NCBI GenBank assembly: GCA_041875495.1
Contig: CP112982.1
Location: 2,852,001-2,916,000 of the forward strand
Length of the DNA: 64,000 bases
Reading direction: 5' to 3'
DNA from: Halomonas sp. CH40
Lineage (GTDB): Bacteria; Pseudomonadota; Gammaproteobacteria; Pseudomonadales; Halomonadaceae
The notes below the pieces were generated by a model, which saw only the letters and a program-made list of their open reading frames with translations, made no database searches and had not been told where the DNA came from. Every line of letters starts with the position of its first letter. Position 1 is the stretch's first letter. The position numbers and the translations under genes were made by a program. This document shows positions 1-7,055 of the stretch, one piece after another.

Positions 1-915
1 CGCTTGCTTTAACCAGTTATCCAGACGCTTTGCAGCTTCCAGCGAATCGCCGCTTTCAGCGCGCTGAAGTATCATCTCCGCGGCGGGCTCGCCACCATAG
101 GAAAGGGTCACTTCCCCTTCGCGTGCTTCCTGATGGATGATGGCAATATCCCCCAGGCGCAGCTGCAGACGATCACTGCTCATCACCGTAACATCTTCAA
201 ACCCCAGCGCATCGCGGCGCTGCTCCAGCGAGCGCAGTTCGCGGGTGCTGTCCTGCTGGCCAAGCAGCCCGGCAGGCAGATCCCGAGACATGCCCTGCAC
301 CCGGGAGGCAATTTCCTCAAGCGAAAGCCCCAGCGTCTGCAGGCGCTCAGAAGGCACTTCAATACTGATTTGCTGAGCAGGCAGGCCATTGATTTCAACC
401 CGGTCAATGCCGTTCATCAGCAGTTCGTCTTCAAAGCGCTGAGTTACCTGGCGCAGTTCCTGAGGCGCCATATTGCCATGCACCAGCAAGCGGGCCACCG
501 GCTCATAGCGGGCCAGGCGCGACACTTCCGGGGCTTCGGCATCCGCCGGCAGGTTGGTAAAGCTATCCACCTGCTGGCGCACGTCATCCAGCACCAGGAC
601 AGGATCGCTGCCTTCCTCAAACTCCAGGGTGATGTTGGAAACCCCCTGGGCCGAGGTCGAGGTCATGCGTTTCAGGCTATCCAGGCTGCGCAGGCGCTGC
701 TCAAGGGGATTGGTGATGCCCTGTTCAATGTCTTCGGCAGAGGCACCGCTCCACACCACTCGCACGTTGACCACATCCAGCGCAAAGGTGGGGAAAAACT
801 GGATATTCATACGCGCAATGCCCAGCGCACCGCCCAGCAGCATCACCAGCATTATCAGGTTGGCGGCCACCCTGTGGTGGACAAAAAAACCGATCAGGCC
901 ACCGCGTTGCATCAT
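1..915 (-). CDS. RND efflux transporter, inner-membrane pump (N-terminal part)
   Basis: This is the first 305 codons of an AcrB/MexB-type proton-driven pump; the rest lies beyond the left edge. Visible features are a cytoplasmic start (MMQRGGLIGFF), a first membrane helix at about residues 13-32, and a porter-domain segment with the family sequence FPTFALDVVNVRVVW followed by GASAEDIEQGITNPLEQ. The start ATG (915-913) overlaps the stop of the upstream adaptor gene as ATGA, so the two are co-translated and should form one efflux system. No outer-membrane TolC partner or regulator is next to it. Substrate cannot be read from the sequence. It resembles the less studied 'efflux RND transporter permease' group more than AcrB itself. 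Confidence 0.9.
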   Translation of the reverse strand, partial: MMQRGGLIGFFVHHRVAANLIMLVMLLGGALGIARMNIQFFPTFALDVVNVRVVWSGASAEDIEQGITNPLEQRLRSLDSLKRMTSTSAQGVSNITLEFEEGSDPVLVLDDVRQQVDSFTNLPADAEAPEVSRLARYEPVARLLVHGNMAPQELRQVTQRFEDELLMNGIDRVEINGLPAQQISIEVPSERLQTLGLSLEEIASRVQGMSRDLPAGLLGQQDSTRELRSLEQRRDALGFEDVTVMSSDRLQLRLGDIAIIHQEAREGEVTLSYGGEPAAEMILQRAESGDSLEAAKRLDNWLKQA

Positions 916-2156
916 GAATCCTGCCCTGTTTGTGCTGGCCCGTTAGTCACTTCCACACGCAGGCCCTGCACCGCATTGGGCAAATGGGTCGACATGATAC
1001 GCTCGCCGTCATTCAACGCCTCAGCGCGTACCAGCAGCCAGCGCCCACCATCACGCTGGCGAACTTCACCCAAGCGCTTGACCCGCTGGCGCTCAAGGCG
1101 ATTATCGGCGTTGATACGGTAAATGAGGTCAGCGCCATGCAGAGCGGCATAAGGCACCGCCAGGGCATCTTCCACCGCTGGGCGGCGCAGCTGCAGCGTG
1201 ACCATGGCCCCTGGGCGTAGCCCGCTGGTCTCGTCCTCCACTGCAAAAATGGCTTCGATACCGATGGGGTCACTTTCTCCCGCCAGGCGTTCCAGCCTGA
1301 AGCGCTGACCGTCTTCACCCACGGCCACCAGGGGCGTGCCCGCATCGAGCGCGGCTTCCAGCTCTGCCTGAAAACGGCGTGGAATACGTGCGCGCACTTC
1401 CAGGCCATCCAGAGGGAAGAATGACAAGAGCGATGCCCGGGCGGCGACATCATCACCGGGGGCCACGTCAACACGGGTGACCCGGCCATCAAAAGGCGCT
1501 TCTACGCGGCCACGGGCCAGATCTCGGCGGGCGTTTTCCTCCACCACTTGGGCACGGGACAGGCGCGCTTCCAGGCTTGCTCGCCGCGAAGGGTACTCGG
1601 CAATGGCACTTTCCCGGTTGGCAACATTCAGCTGTGCGCGGGCCACGGCATCCCGGGCAGCATCCACATCGGCCTGAGATGTCAGGTTACGCCCTGCCAG
1701 CGAGCGGCTGCGCTCAAGCTGGCGGTTGGCGCTGGCCAGAATGTTGCGCTCCTGGGTTAATAGCTGGCGATTGTTCTCATGGCGAATACGTTCATTTTCC
1801 AGCTGAGCTTCCAGGTCAGCTACCTCGGCCTCAGCCTGGCGCACCGGTGATAGAAGGTCCTCATCATCCAGCGCCACCAGCAGCTCACCCTCAGCCACCC
1901 GCTGGCCATCGCTGACCGGACGGGCCGTCACGCGGGCGGCAATGGGTGCCACCAGATTGACCATCTCAGGCGCCACCACTTCACCATAAAGCGGCAGTAG
2001 CGGCACATGCTCGCCCAGCGAGACTTCCAACGCTTCCACCGGCCAGGTTCGCTCCTGGGCCTCAACGGGAACCGGCTCGGGGCGCGTCAGGCGCAGCGCC
2101 ATAAAACCGCCCACCCCAAGGGCCAGAATGATAACGGGAATTAAACGTTTAAGCAT
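912..2156 (-). CDS. RND efflux periplasmic adaptor (membrane fusion protein)
   Basis: A 414-residue HlyD/AcrA-like adaptor linking an RND pump to an outer-membrane channel. The N-terminus has one hydrophobic anchor (residues about 7-22, IPVIILALGVGGFMAL). It is followed by a lipoyl half-motif, a long helical hairpin (about 105-215, rich in E, R, Q, A) and the second lipoyl half-motif EAPFDGRVTRVDVAPGDDV, then beta-barrel and membrane-proximal domains. It is first in a two-gene operon with the pump, overlapping it by four bases. No clear Shine-Dalgarno sequence precedes the ATG; the bases before it read TATCCTT, so translation may start from a short or leaderless transcript. The gene is divergent from the ABC exporter to its right across a 126-bp gap. 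Confidence 0.92.
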   Translation of the reverse strand: MLKRLIPVIILALGVGGFMALRLTRPEPVPVEAQERTWPVEALEVSLGEHVPLLPLYGEVVAPEMVNLVAPIAARVTARPVSDGQRVAEGELLVALDDEDLLSPVRQAEAEVADLEAQLENERIRHENNRQLLTQERNILASANRQLERSRSLAGRNLTSQADVDAARDAVARAQLNVANRESAIAEYPSRRASLEARLSRAQVVEENARRDLARGRVEAPFDGRVTRVDVAPGDDVAARASLLSFFPLDGLEVRARIPRRFQAELEAALDAGTPLVAVGEDGQRFRLERLAGESDPIGIEAIFAVEDETSGLRPGAMVTLQLRRPAVEDALAVPYAALHGADLIYRINADNRLERQRVKRLGEVRQRDGGRWLLVRAEALNDGERIMSTHLPNAVQGLRVEVTNGPAQTGQDS

Positions 2157-2282
2157 AAGGATATCTATGTATAGAATAAGTCGAAGCCATCATAACGCAT
2201 TGTCGCACTTAAGGTCTGTACCGCTGTTAAAGGTTGTACAATACAGCCTGCGACACACCCGCGCAGCACAAAAAGGCCGCCT

Positions 2283-4064
2283 ATGAGTCAACGCCCGAAC
2301 CACCGTGTACTGTTCAGATTATTAAGCCTGCTGCGCCCTTATCGGCTGCGCCTTGCCCTGGCGGGCCTGGCCCTGCTGCTGGCGTCCGGCAGCGTGCTGG
2401 CGCTGGGCAACGGGCTACGGCTAGTGATTGATAATGGCTTTCTCGCTGAAGACGCCCAGGCGCTGGGCAAGACCCTGGGCCTGATGCTGGGCGTGGTCAG
2501 CGTGCTGGCCATGGCATCGGCGCTGCGCTACTACCAAGTCAGCTGGATTGGCGAACGCCTCGCCGCTGATTTGCGCCAGCAGGTATTCGATCACCTGCTG
2601 AGCCTGGAGCCAAGCTTTTTTGAAAGCGCCAGCGAAGGGCGCTCAGCCGGGGATATCGCCTCGCGGCTGACCGCCGATACCAGCGTGTTGCAGAGTCTGT
2701 TTGGTTCTTCCATTTCCATGGCGCTGCGCAATCTGGTCATGCTGATGGGCGCTGTTGTGCTGATGCTGATCACCCAGCCGTGGCTTTCGGCCATGGTACT
2801 CATCGGCATCCCCACGACCCTTTTGCCGATTGTCTGGTACGGGCGCCGGGTGCGTCGGCTGTCACGCACCAGCCAGGACAGGGTGGCCGAGCTTGGCCGC
2901 TATGCCGAAGAAGCGCTGCGCGGCATTCAGACCCTGCAGGCGTTTTCCCATGAAGCGCAGGACAAGCGCCACTACCGCCAGCGGGTTGAGCAGGCGTTTA
3001 GCTCAGCGGTGGCACGCACCCTCCAGCGCGCCTGGCTTACCGGCATCGCCTTACTGGTGATCTTCAGCGCAGTGGGCCTGATGCTCTGGCAAGGCGGGCA
3101 GGCGGTGCTGGCAGGCACCTTGAGTCCCGGCGAGCTGTCGGCGTTTATCTTTTACGCCATACTGGCCGCCGGGGCGGTGGCTACCCTGGCGGAAGTCGCC
3201 GGTGATGTGCAACGCGCCGCCGGTGCCGCCGAGCGGCTGCTGGAACTGCTCGATACCCAACCCAGCATCCAGACACCCAAGGCGCCCGCCACCCTGAAAC
3301 AGCCCGCCCAGGGCACCCTCACTCTCAGCAACATCCACTTCACCTATCCGGGCCGCACGGTTGCGGCGTTGAATGGTATCGACATTACTATTCAGGCTGG
3401 AGAACAAGTGGCCGTGGTAGGCCCCTCCGGAGCGGGCAAAAGCACCCTACTGGGGTTACTGCTGCGCTTTTACGACCCGGTGGCAGGCCGTGTGCTGCTT
3501 GATGGTGTGGATATCCGCACGCTTGATCTCACCCAGCTGCGCGCCACCATGGGCTTGGTGGCTCAGGAGCCGGTGCTGTTCAGCGGCTCGGTGGCGGACA
3601 ACCTGCGCTATGGCGACCCCCATGCCGATCTCGACAGGTTGCGCCGCGCCGCCCAGGATGCCAGTGCCCTAGGGTTTATTGACGCCCTGCCCAATGGCTT
3701 TGACACCCCGCTTGGCCCAGGCGGCGTGCAGCTTTCCGGCGGCCAGCGCCAGCGTCTGGCGATTGCCCGGGCTCTGCTCAAGGACCCGGCTGTACTACTG
3801 CTGGATGAAGCCACCAGCGCCCTGGATGCCGAGAGCGAACGCCTGGTACAGCAGGCGCTGGATCGCCTGATGCAGGGGCGCACCAGCATCGTGATTGCCC
3901 ATCGCCTGGCCACCGTGGTCAACGCTGACCGCCTGCTGGTACTCAAGGATGGTCAGCTGGTGGCCTCAGGCACCCATAGCGAGCTGATTCAGAGTAGCGA
4001 CCTGTACCGCCACCTGGCCGCCCTGCAGTTTGGCGCTGAGGCGCCTGTTGCTCAAGCTCATTGA
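2283..4064 (+). CDS. ABC exporter half-transporter (MsbA/LmrA type)
   Basis: A 593-residue fused permease-ATPase that should act as a homodimer in the inner membrane. The first 310 or so residues hold six hydrophobic helices of an ABC type-1 transmembrane domain. The nucleotide-binding domain shows Walker A (GPSGAGKST, near residue 380), the signature LSGGQRQR (near 484), Walker B (VLLLDEATS, near 503) and the H-loop in IAHRLAT. AAAGG lies just before the ATG. The substrate is unknown; family members move lipids, drugs or peptides. It stands alone apart from the small membrane-protein gene 51 bp downstream. It is not likely to be MsbA itself, because the lpxK/kdsB neighbours usual for msbA are absent. 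Confidence 0.9.
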   Translation: MSQRPNHRVLFRLLSLLRPYRLRLALAGLALLLASGSVLALGNGLRLVIDNGFLAEDAQALGKTLGLMLGVVSVLAMASALRYYQVSWIGERLAADLRQQVFDHLLSLEPSFFESASEGRSAGDIASRLTADTSVLQSLFGSSISMALRNLVMLMGAVVLMLITQPWLSAMVLIGIPTTLLPIVWYGRRVRRLSRTSQDRVAELGRYAEEALRGIQTLQAFSHEAQDKRHYRQRVEQAFSSAVARTLQRAWLTGIALLVIFSAVGLMLWQGGQAVLAGTLSPGELSAFIFYAILAAGAVATLAEVAGDVQRAAGAAERLLELLDTQPSIQTPKAPATLKQPAQGTLTLSNIHFTYPGRTVAALNGIDITIQAGEQVAVVGPSGAGKSTLLGLLLRFYDPVAGRVLLDGVDIRTLDLTQLRATMGLVAQEPVLFSGSVADNLRYGDPHADLDRLRRAAQDASALGFIDALPNGFDTPLGPGGVQLSGGQRQRLAIARALLKDPAVLLLDEATSALDAESERLVQQALDRLMQGRTSIVIAHRLATVVNADRLLVLKDGQLVASGTHSELIQSSDLYRHLAALQFGAEAPVAQAH

Positions 4065-4115
4065 ACACGGCCACTCAACTCATCAAGTGCTCAACTCATC
4101 AGGAGGTTGACGACC

Positions 4116-4346
4116 ATGCCACCCCGTCTACGTGACCGCCGCGTCTGGTTCTCGCTGCTGCTTGGCCTGCTGGGGGTTATCTACCTGTTCAGCATGTCCC
4201 AAAACGGCCTGGCCGAATTCCCCCACCTGATGGCAGGCCTGACAGTACTCATCCCCTTGACCCTGTTCGGCGTGGTGCTGCGCAGCCCCTGGCCCGCCGT
4301 CGGCGCCCTAATGATGCTGGTGGTGATCAATATAACCCTGGGGTAA
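4116..4346 (+). CDS. small membrane protein of unknown function
   Basis: A 76-residue protein with an arginine-rich start (MPPRLRDRRVW) and two to three hydrophobic segments at about residues 11-26, 34-51 and 55-74. A perfect AGGAGG at 4101-4106 stands nine bases before this ATG. The upstream in-frame TTG at 4107 directly abuts that sequence and is therefore rejected as the start. I do not recognise the family. It follows the ABC exporter on the same strand and may share its transcript. Confidence 0.7.
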   Translation: MPPRLRDRRVWFSLLLGLLGVIYLFSMSQNGLAEFPHLMAGLTVLIPLTLFGVVLRSPWPAVGALMMLVVINITLG

Positions 4347-4487
4347 CGGCCTGTGGACAAGTTTTCACTGCAAGCCTATGACACACCACCCCGGTTAAGG
4401 CAGGAGCAAGCAAAACGCAATATGTCATTGATGACAGTGAGGTATTAGCCTATCGTTAAGTAACTTGCGCTTCAATTGAGGCCCTTT

Positions 4488-4778
4488 ATGAAACCATCTA
4501 TTGCCTATCAACAGCACCGTGATGCGATACGCCAGATCGTGAAGCGACACCATGCCCAAAATCCGCGTATTTTCGGCTCCGTGCTTCACGGGCAGGACAC
4601 AGATACAAGCGACTTGGATATTCTCATCGATACCACCGATGAAACCACCCTCTTCGATATAGGGGCTATCCGCTCAGAGTTGACGGAACTGCTGGGTGTC
4701 GAAGTTGATGTGCTGACGCCAAACTCACTGCCTGACCGCTGGAAAAGGGATATTTTCAATGAGGCTCAGACGGTATGA
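4488..4778 (+). CDS. MntA-like nucleotidyltransferase antitoxin (module 1)
   Basis: A 96-residue minimal nucleotidyltransferase of the MNT family. The catalytic signature GSX10DXD is complete: G30-S31, then ten residues, then D42 and D44. In characterised MntA/HepT (type VII) modules this enzyme AMPylates a tyrosine of the partner HEPN toxin and silences it. The stop codon overlaps the start of the HEPN gene by four bases (ATGA), the usual arrangement. An in-frame TTG at 4476 is possible, but the ATG at 4488 fits the family N-terminus better. The region is visibly more AT-rich than the flanking genes, which suggests horizontal transfer. Confidence 0.88.
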   Translation: MKPSIAYQQHRDAIRQIVKRHHAQNPRIFGSVLHGQDTDTSDLDILIDTTDETTLFDIGAIRSELTELLGVEVDVLTPNSLPDRWKRDIFNEAQTV

Positions 4779-5155
4779 GTCGCCGAGATGAGTTTGCTCT
4801 GCAAGACTACCTTGAACACATACAACAGGCTATCAGTCGTATTCAAAGTTACCTTCAGGATATTGACCATGCCAGCTTCCTCGCAAACGAAGAAAAGCAG
4901 GACGCAGTTATCCGTAATCTTGAGGTTCTAGGGGAGGCAGCGGGCAATATTCAACGCTATTTTCCTGATTTTTCTGCGAAGCATCCAGACTTCCCTCTAA
5001 AGGCGGCTTACGGCACACGAAATGCTTTGGCACATGGATACTTCAAGGTGGATCTGGATATTGTCTGGAGGACAGTTGAAAGAGATTTGCCGGATATGGA
5101 AGTGCAAGTTGAAAACATAATCCAGTCTCTTAATTTAGGCACTCGCAACTTGTAG
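4775..5155 (+). CDS. HepT-like HEPN ribonuclease toxin (module 1)
   Basis: A 126-residue all-helical DUF86/HEPN protein. The active-site motif RX4HXY is intact: R82, H87 and Y89 in the stretch TRNALAHGY. In HepT proteins the Arg/His pair cleaves RNA and the tyrosine is the AMPylation target of MntA. It overlaps module 1 mntA by four bases and ends ten bases before the second nucleotidyltransferase, so all four genes probably form one operon. The residues GEAAGNIQ and the segment before the motif match the HepT fold. An intact motif argues for an active toxin that needs its partner. Confidence 0.88.
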   Translation: MSRRDEFALQDYLEHIQQAISRIQSYLQDIDHASFLANEEKQDAVIRNLEVLGEAAGNIQRYFPDFSAKHPDFPLKAAYGTRNALAHGYFKVDLDIVWRTVERDLPDMEVQVENIIQSLNLGTRNL

Positions 5156-5164
5156 GCAACTATC

Positions 5165-5575
5165 ATGGCACTTGCTTCGCCGGACCCTCAGACGCTGGAC
5201 ATACTTCAAACCCTGCTGGCAAGGTTTCCGCAGGTTCAGCTGGCGGTGCTGTTTGGTTCCATGGCCAGCGGTAGCGAAACACCAGACAGCGATATTGATA
5301 TTGCCGTACAGATGCCACGCCCCATGAGCGCAGCTGAGCGCATCGCCTTAACAGAAGCCATTGCACTGGCCTTCAAACGCCCGGTAGATCTGATCGACCT
5401 GCGTACCGTTGGCCAGCCTCTGCTTGACCAGATTGTCGGCAGCGGCAAGCAAGTGGCAGGCACTCGCCACCTGTGGGGGGATCTTATCTATCGCAACATC
5501 ATGGAAAACGAAGATTTTGTTCCCTATCAGAAACGCATACTTGAAGGACGCCGCCGCCAATGGATGAAGGACTAG
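5165..5575 (+). CDS. MntA-like nucleotidyltransferase antitoxin (module 2)
   Basis: A second, larger MNT protein (136 residues). GSX10DXD is complete at G31-S32, D43 and D45 (start FGSMASGSETPDSDIDI). The C-terminal 50 residues (NIMENEDFVPYQKRILEGRRRQ) are typical of MntA proteins from Shewanella-type modules and are absent from the shorter module 1 protein. The gene begins ten bases after module 1 hepT and overlaps module 2 hepT by 16 bases. No strong Shine-Dalgarno sequence precedes the ATG, consistent with coupling to the upstream gene. The two MNT proteins differ widely, so this is not a recent duplication. Confidence 0.9.
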   Translation: MALASPDPQTLDILQTLLARFPQVQLAVLFGSMASGSETPDSDIDIAVQMPRPMSAAERIALTEAIALAFKRPVDLIDLRTVGQPLLDQIVGSGKQVAGTRHLWGDLIYRNIMENEDFVPYQKRILEGRRRQWMKD

Positions 5576-5979
5576 TTGCCCAAAAGCTCGAATCACTCAG
5601 GCGCTGCATCCAGCGGGTTGAAGCAAAGCTTCCAGCCGACCTGGTCAGCCTGCAGCAAGACCTTGACGCACAGGACATCGTCTCGCTCAACCTGACACGG
5701 GCTGTTCAGATGTGTGTTGATATTGCCGCCCACTGGCTGGCAGAGCATGGTGACTCCAGCGCTCCGAAAAATATGGGTCAATCCTTTCAGGCGCTGGCAG
5801 ATACAGGCGTGATCGATCAGGCACTGGCTGAACGCATGATCAAGTCAGTGGGGTTCCGCAATGTCATGGTGCATCAATATGATGACGTCAACTGGGAAAT
5901 CGTCTTTTCAATCTGCCATCACCATTTAGGGGATTTCCGTGCTTTCGTCCAGGTGTTTGCTGAGCGCATGGGTTCATAA
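5560..5979 (+). CDS. HepT-like HEPN ribonuclease toxin (module 2)
   Basis: A 139-residue HEPN toxin with RX4HXY intact at R100, H105 and Y107 (FRNVMVHQYDD). It matches the HepT subfamily best studied in Shewanella oneidensis more closely than module 1 does, including LNLTRAVQMCVDIAAHWL in the helical core. It overlaps its MntA partner by 16 bases in another frame, so the pair is translationally coupled. It is the last gene of the four-gene toxin-antitoxin array; a hairpin lies 55-89 bp after its stop. Role: RNA-cleaving growth inhibitor held in check by AMPylation, presumably for plasmid or island stability or phage defence. Confidence 0.9.
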   Translation: MDEGLVAQKLESLRRCIQRVEAKLPADLVSLQQDLDAQDIVSLNLTRAVQMCVDIAAHWLAEHGDSSAPKNMGQSFQALADTGVIDQALAERMIKSVGFRNVMVHQYDDVNWEIVFSICHHHLGDFRAFVQVFAERMGS

Positions 5980-6033
5980 CACTTATTCCACATCTCTTAG
6001 TGTTCCGCGCCCACCTTCTGCCTGACGTGCTAA

Positions 6034-6068
6034 CATCCTTTCCAGACTACAACCTGCCGGAAAGGATG
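6034..6068 (+). terminator. hairpin after the toxin-antitoxin array
   Basis: A perfect ten-base inverted repeat, CATCCTTTCC at 6034-6043 and GGAAAGGATG at 6059-6068, with a 15-base loop. It lies 55 bases after the second hepT stop. It lacks a run of T afterwards, so it is a weak intrinsic terminator or an RNA-stabilising structure. The rest of the 222-bp gap holds only the small frame described next. Confidence 0.4.
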
Positions 6069-6124
6069 CTTGCTGCTGTTTGACCCAACCGCTGCCGTTG
6101 CCAATCCCAGCAGGAAGGCGAACA

Positions 6125-6205
6125 ATGGCGACTGGTGAGGTGGGTGAGGTGATAGTGGAGAAAACTCAAATACCTTTAGTTAAAACAGAAGCATCGACAA
6201 GATGA
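6125..6205 (+). CDS. possible 26-residue peptide coupled to the DUF3037 gene
   Basis: A short frame beginning ATG GCG ACT, with AGGAAGG at 6112-6118 six bases upstream, and ending in a TGA that overlaps the DUF3037 start as ATGA. The peptide starts MATGEVGEVIVEK and has no hydrophobic segment. The good ribosome-binding site and exact coupling suggest it is translated, either as a leader that drives DUF3037 expression or as the remnant of a longer partner. No homology is recognised, so it could be chance. Confidence 0.4.
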   Translation: MATGEVGEVIVEKTQIPLVKTEASTR

Positions 6206-6594
6206 ACCAGCACTACTACAACTACGCCATCATCCGCTATTTGCCTTTTATAGACAGAGGCGAATTTATCAATATCGGCATTATTGCTCATGGAAGCGAC
6301 AAGCACTTTATGGCGAAGATTGTTGAGTCTGACTATCCACGTATTCACGCTATGTTTCCTTTTCTGCCGAGCAACCTACTTATCCCACAATTCGAGATAT
6401 TAGCAGCCGAACTGGCTCGTCTGGAAACACTGGCAAACAACAGCGATGCTGAGATGCAAAAGCGATTATTCAACCAGTTTGTTGAGCCCACTGAAGGCGC
6501 TTTCACATGCAGCAAGCCAGGCACCTTGGCTGCAACCAGTCCAGATGACGCCATTGATGAGCTTTTTAACCGCTATGTCCGTATTATGTCCTAA
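6202..6594 (+). CDS. DUF3037 domain protein
   Basis: A 130-residue protein whose N-terminus (YNYAIIRYLPFIDRGEFINIG) is the DUF3037 hallmark. The family has no established function. It is usually encoded beside a HipA-like kinase, but no such kinase gene is present here; the flanking genes are the HepT array and a YnfA-like protein. The gene has no Shine-Dalgarno sequence of its own and overlaps the preceding small frame by four bases. Base composition is AT-rich, like the toxin-antitoxin array, so it may belong to the same acquired island. It may have lost its kinase partner. Confidence 0.8.
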   Translation: MNQHYYNYAIIRYLPFIDRGEFINIGIIAHGSDKHFMAKIVESDYPRIHAMFPFLPSNLLIPQFEILAAELARLETLANNSDAEMQKRLFNQFVEPTEGAFTCSKPGTLAATSPDDAIDELFNRYVRIMS

Positions 6595-6630
6595 TGCTTT
6601 AGCATCCACTCACAACAGGAATATCTCTTT

Positions 6631-6966
6631 TTGCCCATAGACCTCAAAACCCTGGGCTTATTTCTAGTCACCGCCTTGATGGAGATTCTGGGCTGTTACC
6701 TGCCTTATCTTTGGCTGCGTGAAGGCAAAACCATCTGGCTGCTGGTGCCGGGCGCATTGTGTCTGGCGGCCTTTGCGTGGTTGCTATCGCTGCACCCTAC
6801 TGCATCGGGGCGGGTGTATGCCGCCTATGGTGGGGTGTATATCTTTATGGCCATTGTATGGCTGTGGGCGGTGGATGGCGTGCGCCCTACCGGCTGGGAC
6901 CTGCTCGGCTCAGCGGTGGCGCTTACCGGCATGGCGATTATCATGTTTGCGCCCCGAGCAGCTTGA
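6631..6966 (+). CDS. YnfA/UPF0060 family membrane protein
   Basis: A 111-residue inner-membrane protein with four hydrophobic helices at about residues 6-27, 33-52, 62-80 and 88-108. The family sequences [16 protein letters not shown] and [12 protein letters not shown] are present. YnfA proteins resemble small multidrug resistance transporters, and some have been reported to contribute to efflux of cationic compounds. Translation probably starts at TTG 6631, with AGGA ten bases upstream (6617-6620); no ATG fits the family N-terminus. It ends with an intrinsic terminator at 7011-7039. Confidence 0.88.
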   Translation: MPIDLKTLGLFLVTALMEILGCYLPYLWLREGKTIWLLVPGALCLAAFAWLLSLHPTASGRVYAAYGGVYIFMAIVWLWAVDGVRPTGWDLLGSAVALTGMAIIMFAPRAA

Positions 6967-7010
6967 TGCACAGCGTTCAAAGGCACCGGGGGACGCTCAT
7001 TTATGGTTTA

Positions 7011-7039
7011 ACCGCCGCCCAGTGAACGGCGGTGTTTTT
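7011..7039 (+). terminator. intrinsic terminator after the YnfA-like gene
   Basis: Stem ACCGCCG (7011-7017) pairs with CGGCGGT (7027-7033), followed by GTTTTTA. It faces the end of the rightward YnfA-like gene and lies just past the stop of the leftward methyltransferase gene, so it may serve both, though the T-run favours the plus strand. Confidence 0.75.
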
Positions 7040-7055
7040 ATCGACTTGCTGTTAT

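Noticed and set aside
133..1122. A 329-codon plus-strand open frame at the left edge.
   Set aside because: The opposite strand clearly encodes the RND pump and adaptor; this frame is a by-product.
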